A DNA stretch of 64,000 nt from contig CAVTYH010000001.1 in assembly GCA_963738835.1 (NCBI GenBank), positions 1,054,001 through 1,118,000 on the forward strand, in the 5' to 3' direction. The position numbers and the translations under genes are program-made. Below the pieces are notes generated by a model. That model did not search any database, was not told the DNA's origin, and saw nothing but the letters and a program-made list of their open reading frames with translations. Shown one piece after another: positions 60,049-64,000 of this stretch (position 1 is its first letter; each line of letters begins with the position of its first letter). The DNA comes from CAVTYH01 sp963738835 (GTDB lineage: Bacteria; Planctomycetota; Planctomycetia; Pirellulales; JADZDJ01).

Positions 60049-60077
60049 TTACTTCTTTGCGCCGTCGAAATCCTCTC

Positions 60078-60165
60078 GGGCAAAAAACCATTCAGCCGTT
60101 CCATCATTCGCACCTTGGCCGACTACTTCCACATCAGCCCCGGCATCCTCGCGGCGAATCTTTGA
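60078..60165 (+). pseudogene. C-terminal tail of a HigA-type HTH protein, copy B
   Basis: KKPFSRSIIRTLADYFHISP and GILAANL, stop at 60165. With copy A it brackets the DUF4160/DUF2442 pair as direct repeats 815 bases apart. Either the pair sits between two decayed copies of a module or this tail was once joined to the DUF2442 gene. Confidence 0.6.
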
Positions 60166-60260
60166 CTTCGCGTGGGGCATAGCCGAGAGGTCAGCAAAAT
60201 CACCGCGGGGAGTCCATTAAAATAGTTCTGACCCTTTTCTATCTAGGGCGTGTGAATGAC

Positions 60261-60282
60261 ACCTAACGTAAGGCCGTTATGC
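60261..60282 (-). repeat. Truncated attC-like site after the VOC gene
   Basis: On the minus strand GCATAAC follows the VOC gene stop after eleven bases and GTTAGGT comes eight bases later. These match the RYYYAAC-like and GTTRRRY core boxes of integron attC sites (the first imperfectly), but the central palindrome is missing. Confidence 0.45.
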
Positions 60283-60291
60283 GACCGGTCG

Positions 60292-60657
60292 TCACTTGTC
60301 CGACCAGACCGCCAATTCATTGCCACTCGGATCGGTGAAGTGAAACCGCCTGCCGCCGGGAAACTCGAAGGCCGGACGGACGATTCGTCCACCGGCATCG
60401 GTGATCCGCCGCTCCATCTCCGCCAGATCCTTCGCGTACAGCACGACCAGGGCCCCGCCGCGCTGCACCGATTCCGCTTTGGCGAAACCGCCGGTGAGAT
60501 TGCCGCAATTGAACGATGCGTAGCGGTCACCGTAATCCTGGAACGTCCAGCCGAAGATGTCGCCGTAAAAGCGCTTGGCGTCCTGGACGTCGGTCACGGG
60601 AAACTCCACGTAGTCAATCTGGATTGCAGCGGACGGTTCGGCGATTCCGTGTGCCAT
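60292..60657 (-). CDS. VOC/glyoxalase-family protein (cassette gene 2)
   Basis: This 121-residue protein starts at ATG 60657 with GGAGG six bases upstream. It has the vicinal-oxygen-chelate pattern: IQIDYVEFPVTDVQDAKRFY, IFGWTFQDYGDRYASFNCGN, GGALVVLYAKDLAEMERRIT and FPGGRRFHFTDPSGNELAVW. Family members range from lyases and dioxygenases to antibiotic-binding proteins; the function here is unknown. The gene is tightly framed by inverted 12-mers (CGTTATGCGACC at 60275-60286 and its complement at 60675-60686), as expected of an integron cassette read on the minus strand. Confidence 0.88.
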   Translation of the reverse strand: MAHGIAEPSAAIQIDYVEFPVTDVQDAKRFYGDIFGWTFQDYGDRYASFNCGNLTGGFAKAESVQRGGALVVLYAKDLAEMERRITDAGGRIVRPAFEFPGGRRFHFTDPSGNELAVWSDK

Positions 60658-60678
60658 GAATCCTCCAAGGTAAAGGTC

Positions 60679-60775
60679 GCATAACGACACCCTTCACCTG
60701 CCGGGGCCGCTGGTGAAACTTTGTGTCGTGAGAAACAGTAATGCGGCCCCGGTCAGGTGCAAGGGCTGGTTCGCC
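60679..60775 (-). repeat. attC-like recombination site between two cassettes
   Basis: On the minus strand the site begins GGCGAAC, eight bases after the stop of the membrane protein gene, and ends GTTATGC, 21 bases before the VOC start. Between them lies an imperfect palindrome, CACCTG-A-CCGGGGCCGC pairing with GCGGCCCCGG-CAGGTG and leaving one unpaired A, plus GCCCTT/AAGGGT nearer the ends. This is the architecture of attC sites, with an extrahelical base in the stem. Confidence 0.7.
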
Positions 60776-60782
60776 GGCGTCC

Positions 60783-61217
60783 TCACTCGCTGGGCTTTTC
60801 CCTCGCGCGGGCTCGCTGATCTTCCCATTTTAGAAGCGTGCAGAGCCCGGTGGCTATGAGGGAGACCATACTAACTATGACAAAGATAATCGCAAACTGT
60901 AAAGGCACCCTCCAGAAATCGGAGAAATCGGGATCGGTCCGCGGAGCAACCAGACCGGCTACCACGGTCGCTGCTGCCACGCCCGCAGCGTAGGCGAACC
61001 CAACAAAAACGTAGCGATGCGAGGCCAGAATACAAAGGGCGCCCGGCACAATGAGTGCGCCGACGAGAGCTACAAGCCAGCCGAGCAAAACCGGTCCGAA
61101 GGGAACCGCTGACATATACAGGAAGACGCCGACGGGAGCGCCGATAGCGGCGGCTACACCGATCGCTGTCGGTGTGCGCCACGCATCAGACTTCGACCGA
61201 TCGACATCGCTATCCAT
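60783..61217 (-). CDS. Integral membrane protein (cassette gene 1), 144 residues
   Basis: Four membrane segments are visible: TAIGVAAAIGAPVGVFLYMS, VLLGWLVALVGALIVPGALC, YVFVGFAYAAGVAAATVVAG and LQFAIIFVIVSMVSLIATGL. The ends are charged. No family is recognised. The start codon lies 18 bases after a GTTAGGC box and the stop eight bases before the next attC-like site, the tight packing expected of a gene cassette. Confidence 0.72.
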   Translation of the reverse strand: MDSDVDRSKSDAWRTPTAIGVAAAIGAPVGVFLYMSAVPFGPVLLGWLVALVGALIVPGALCILASHRYVFVGFAYAAGVAAATVVAGLVAPRTDPDFSDFWRVPLQFAIIFVIVSMVSLIATGLCTLLKWEDQRARAREKPSE

Positions 61218-61234
61218 GTATGCACTGCTAAGCC

Positions 61235-61364
61235 GCCTAACGATTGATTCTACAACAAAACAGTCGTAAAACTCTCCGACAATATAGACATATCTTTAGA
61301 CCCGTCAAGCGCGCAAGTGGCCACGGACACAGGCACTTGCAGAACGTCGGTCGTGGTGTTAGGC
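61235..61364 (-). repeat. attC-like site upstream of cassette gene 1
   Basis: The ends are GCCTAAC and GTTAGGC on either strand, perfect RYYYAAC/GTTRRRY boxes 130 bases apart. The centre contains a GCAAGTG/CACTTGC hairpin. Pairing of the remaining arms is poor, so this is less certain than the site at 60679-60775. Confidence 0.5.
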
Positions 61365-61664
61365 AACGCTGCCGTCGCATCACATGGCCAACGACTAAGT
61401 CGATGCCAAGGCCGCAGTTGACGTAAACGAGCTGGATGCCCTGGCCCGCTGTGCTCCGGTCGCTGACGCTCCCGGCTCGCCTTTCTGATTGCTGACTCCT
61501 GATCCCCGACTCCCTCCCCGTGGATGCCGTCCGGCTGGCCCAAAATACACAATGACATTTGTACACTGATTGCTAGAATGGCCGGTGGAACTCTGGGTCC
61601 CTGTCGGTTTTCGCTGCATTTAGCCCCCGGTCATGGACCGGGGGCTAATTTGACGCGGAAGGCC
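61365..61664. other. Non-coding accessory stretch upstream of the cassettes
   Basis: About 300 bases without a credible gene and without an integrase. A GGGAGCGTCAGCGACCGGAG segment near 61465 is related to the insertion inside mfd. Confidence 0.45.
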
Positions 61665-62270
61665 GGCTGCCGCTCTTTGACAACTGAGCAATAGCATTTC
61701 CCCGCCTCGGGCCAGCGCCGCCCGAGGTTGGGCCGGACTGGCGCGGCAAGTCCAGCAATGCACCGCAGGGGACGCCGAGGGCAGCGCGGAGCGATCAAGC
61801 ATGATTTCGAGACTTCCTGCGATTCCTCTGCGTAACTCTGCGCCCTCGGCGGTGAAGTCTCTGCTCGGCTGCCGGTCGTGCGCGGCGGGGTAAAGTGATG
61901 ACCAAATGTGGGGCGCAAAACACGGGTTTTTACGAGGGTTTTTGCGCCAACACTTTACCCTCGATCCCCGGGGGTTGTGTGTTTAGTTTGTTGGGTGGTC
62001 GGTGGTCCGTCGTCATTCATCGTCAGGGGGCCGGTTGTCAGTGGCGACAGACCACCCAGCATGCAGCCCCCTCACCCCGGCCCTCTCCCACAAGGAGAGA
62101 GGGAGAAAGAATGACCACGGACCACTGGACACCGGCCACCGGCCACTGACCACGGACCACGGACCACGGACAATTGCCGGGTCACAGTCAGGTCGCCATG
62201 TTTTTCGAAAACGCCCTGTTTTCCCGGCTCGTTTTCCCAACATTGTCCCCTCGATTTTTATTTTTGGTGC
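61665..62270. repeat. Dispersed non-coding repeat, copy 2 (inverted relative to 3.3-3.7 kb)
   Basis: It carries the same ordered segments as 3311-3730 in reverse orientation, with the palindromic unit at 61888-61960 and GGTCCGTGGTCAGTGG-like tandem runs near 62120-62170 (GGACCACGGACCACGGAC). A REP-like unit is inserted at 62067-62105. No coding region is supported. Confidence 0.7.
61888..61960. repeat. Palindromic unit, copy 2
   Basis: Outer arms GGGTAAAGTG/CACTTTACCC and inner arms GGCGCAAAA/TTTTGCGCC are perfect. Partner of 3445-3516. Confidence 0.7.
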
Positions 62271-62662
62271 GAGCGTGTGTTCTTGGTCCCCGTTTCAAGA
62301 TTCAAGCCGCATAGTGCGCAAGCCCAAGGACCATCGCGGCGATGGTGCCCGCAAGCCCTGGGCTTATCCGGGGGGTCCTTCGTGTTTTCATGATCCAACG
62401 GCTTGAAGTCATCGAAGCATTGCTAGCAATGCCAGCTTCACGCGGCCAGCCAATTGCCGGATCGCGGTTGGGTCCGCGTTCGGAAAGCGCGGCGAAGTCG
62501 CCTTGACGCTGGTGGGGCCAAAAACTATCCTCCCGCCCTCCAATAGTCTGCCCGTTCGGGCTGAGGCTCTCGTGATGGTTTTTGAGGGTCGCCGCCAAGC
62601 CAGGAAGGCCGCGGCGGCCGGTTGGTTAAGCATTTCGATTCCAGACCAAGGCGCAGGAAGGC
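62271..62662. other. Upstream region of the FlgI-like gene
   Basis: About 390 bases with no supported gene. The AGGAAGG ribosome site at 62654-62660 precedes the next start. Confidence 0.45.
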
Positions 62663-64000
62663 ATGATGCCTGGGTTCCGTCGCCAATTTCTACGCGGGAT
62701 GTTCGCGATCAGCGCAGCGCTGGCGCTTGCGCTGGCCGGCTGCACTGGTTCGCTGATGCATTCGCGCTCGCAGAGCCCGGAGCATGCCGATGGCAGCGAA
62801 GAAGAAGAGAACGCCACCAAGCTAGTGGGCGACTTTGCCGACCCCAACGGCATCAACTTTATCAAGGTCGAAGGGGCCGTACTGGTCAACGGTCTGGCGA
62901 ACACGGGCAGCGATCCACCGCCGGGTCCGCAGCGGTCGGCAATTCTGGCCGACATGCAAGCGCATGGCGTGGTGAACCCGAACCGCGTGTTGGCTTCGAC
63001 GAGCACGTCGGTGGCGTGGGCCGTGGGCTACATTCCGCCGGGCGTGCGGAAGGGAGATCGTTTCGATGTGGAAGTGCGCGTGCCAGCCAACAGCGAAACC
63101 ACCAGCTTGCGCGGCGGCTGGATGATGGAAACGCGGCTGAAAGAAATGGCCGTCATCGCCGGCCAACCTCACGAAGGGCATGTGCTGGCCGTGGCGGAAG
63201 GGCCGGTGCTGGTCGATCCCATTTCGCATGGCACGGCCGATCCGGTTTCGCAACTGAAGGGCATTGTGCTGGGGGGCGGCGTGGCGAACAAATCTCGCTC
63301 GTTTGGTTTGGTGCTGCACGCCAGCGATAAATCGGTGTATTTGAGCAAGCAAATTGGCGACGCGGTGAATCGGCGGTTCCACACGTTCATCAAAGGGCTG
63401 AAGCAAGGCGTCGCGACGCCCAAGACCGACGAATACATCGAGCTGGAAATTCATCCCCGGTACAAATACAACCTGACCCGTTACATCCGCGTGATCCGCA
63501 GTGTAGCGGTGCTGGAATCGCCGGAGCAGTTGCTGCAACGGTTAGATTTGCTGGAGCGGCAACTGCTCGATCCGGTCACCAGCGGCAGGCCGCGCTGCGG
63601 TTAGAAGCGGTGGGCAAAGACGGCATCCGCGTGCTGAAGATTGGGCTGGCGTCGAAGGATCCGGAAGTGAAATTCTACTCTGCCGAAGCACTGGCGTACC
63701 TTGACGAACCGAGTTGTGTGCCGGTATTGGCCGATGCCGCAAAGAACGAATCGGCGTTCCGGGCCTACGCACTGACGGCATTGAGCGCGCTGAACGATAT
63801 TCATGCCTCGGATGTACTGCGCGATTTGTTCGATGTGCCCAGCGCCGAAACTCGCTACGGCGCCTTCCGCGCATTGTGGGCGATGAACGAACGCGATCCA
63901 CAACTGCGCGGCGAACATCTGCAAGACAAATTCTGGCTGCATGTCATTCCCAGCGCCGGCCCGGCGATGGTTCATGTGACGCACAGCTACCGGCCGGAAG
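62663..64000 (+). CDS. FlgI (P-ring)-like lipoprotein with HEAT repeats, frameshifted, 3' end outside window
   Basis: The start MMPGFRRQF follows AGGAAGG. A lipobox (LALALAGC) at about residue 27 marks a lipoprotein. The next 280 residues resemble the flagellar P-ring protein FlgI: FIKVEGAVLVNGLANTGSDP, GVRKGDRFDVEVRVPANSET, TSLRGGWMMETRL, GVANKSRSFGLVL and EIHPRYKYNLTRYIRVI. One lost C near 63583 breaks the frame (VTSG, then QAALRLEAVGKDG). The continuation has HEAT-like helices (PEVKFYSAEALAYLDEPSCV; ETRYGAFRALWAMNERDPQL) and runs off the window. This combination is a planctomycete variant; whether it builds a P ring is not known. Confidence 0.75.

Noticed and set aside
62503..63330. 275-codon plus-strand frame overlapping the FlgI-like gene
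   Set aside because: It is Arg/Gly-rich, runs through the lipobox region in the wrong frame and has no recognisable motif.

Overview
The window reads as a chromosomal segment of a planctomycete, most likely a Pirellulales-type member. The evidence is a TIGR03067-type secreted protein, a PVC-type dehydrogenase/heme-binding fusion (TIGR02604/TIGR02603 type), large PEP-CTERM proteins ending in dockerin domains, a FlgI-like HEAT lipoprotein, weak or variable Shine-Dalgarno sites and many short palindromic repeats. All identifications come from reading the translated sequence; no database search was run.

Layout. 1-14.7 kb is mostly minus-strand housekeeping: an S41 protease cut by the window edge, a TIGR03067-type protein, tRNA-Arg(TCG), a plus-strand secreted protein with carboxypeptidase-regulatory-like repeats, a toxin-antitoxin-like pair, an Mrr-type nuclease, citrate synthase, a CYTH protein, a PpiC/SurA-type foldase and mfd. 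15.2-36.5 kb is a plus-strand array of six secreted PEP-CTERM proteins with dockerin domains; five are about 1,060-1,350 residues of beta-solenoid-type repeats. 36.5-46.5 kb holds an ABC-2 exporter, a serine beta-lactamase-like hydrolase, an alpha-L-fucosidase-like protein, two tandem small HTH-like proteins and a two-gene pyruvate:ferredoxin oxidoreductase. 46.9-59 kb holds a small basic protein, a Gfo/Idh/MocA oxidoreductase, a SUMF1-type protein, ApbE, a CPBP protease, a TPR protein, fumarase, a DCC protein and the heme-binding dehydrogenase. 59-62 kb is accessory: a DUF4160/DUF2442 pair between two copies of a HigA-like tail, then what looks like a two-cassette integron remnant with attC-like sites. 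The window ends in a FlgI-like lipoprotein gene.

How the parts relate. Citrate synthase, fumarase and the oxidoreductase supply central carbon steps. The PEP-CTERM array probably produces a cell-surface or extracellular layer; no exosortase gene is in view, but a CPBP protease resembling the PEP-CTERM-associated type lies at 51.3 kb. The array shows strong signs of recombination: an 859-bp module is nearly identical in two of its genes, dockerin segments are shared, and blocks from the mfd side recur between its genes.

Caution. About half of the larger genes carry apparent 1-2 base frameshifts (about 30 in 64 kb, even in mfd and fumarase-type housekeeping neighbours). This density suggests uncorrected indels in the assembly rather than mass pseudogenisation. 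Frameshifted genes are therefore given as one CDS spanning the reading frames, with the position of each shift.
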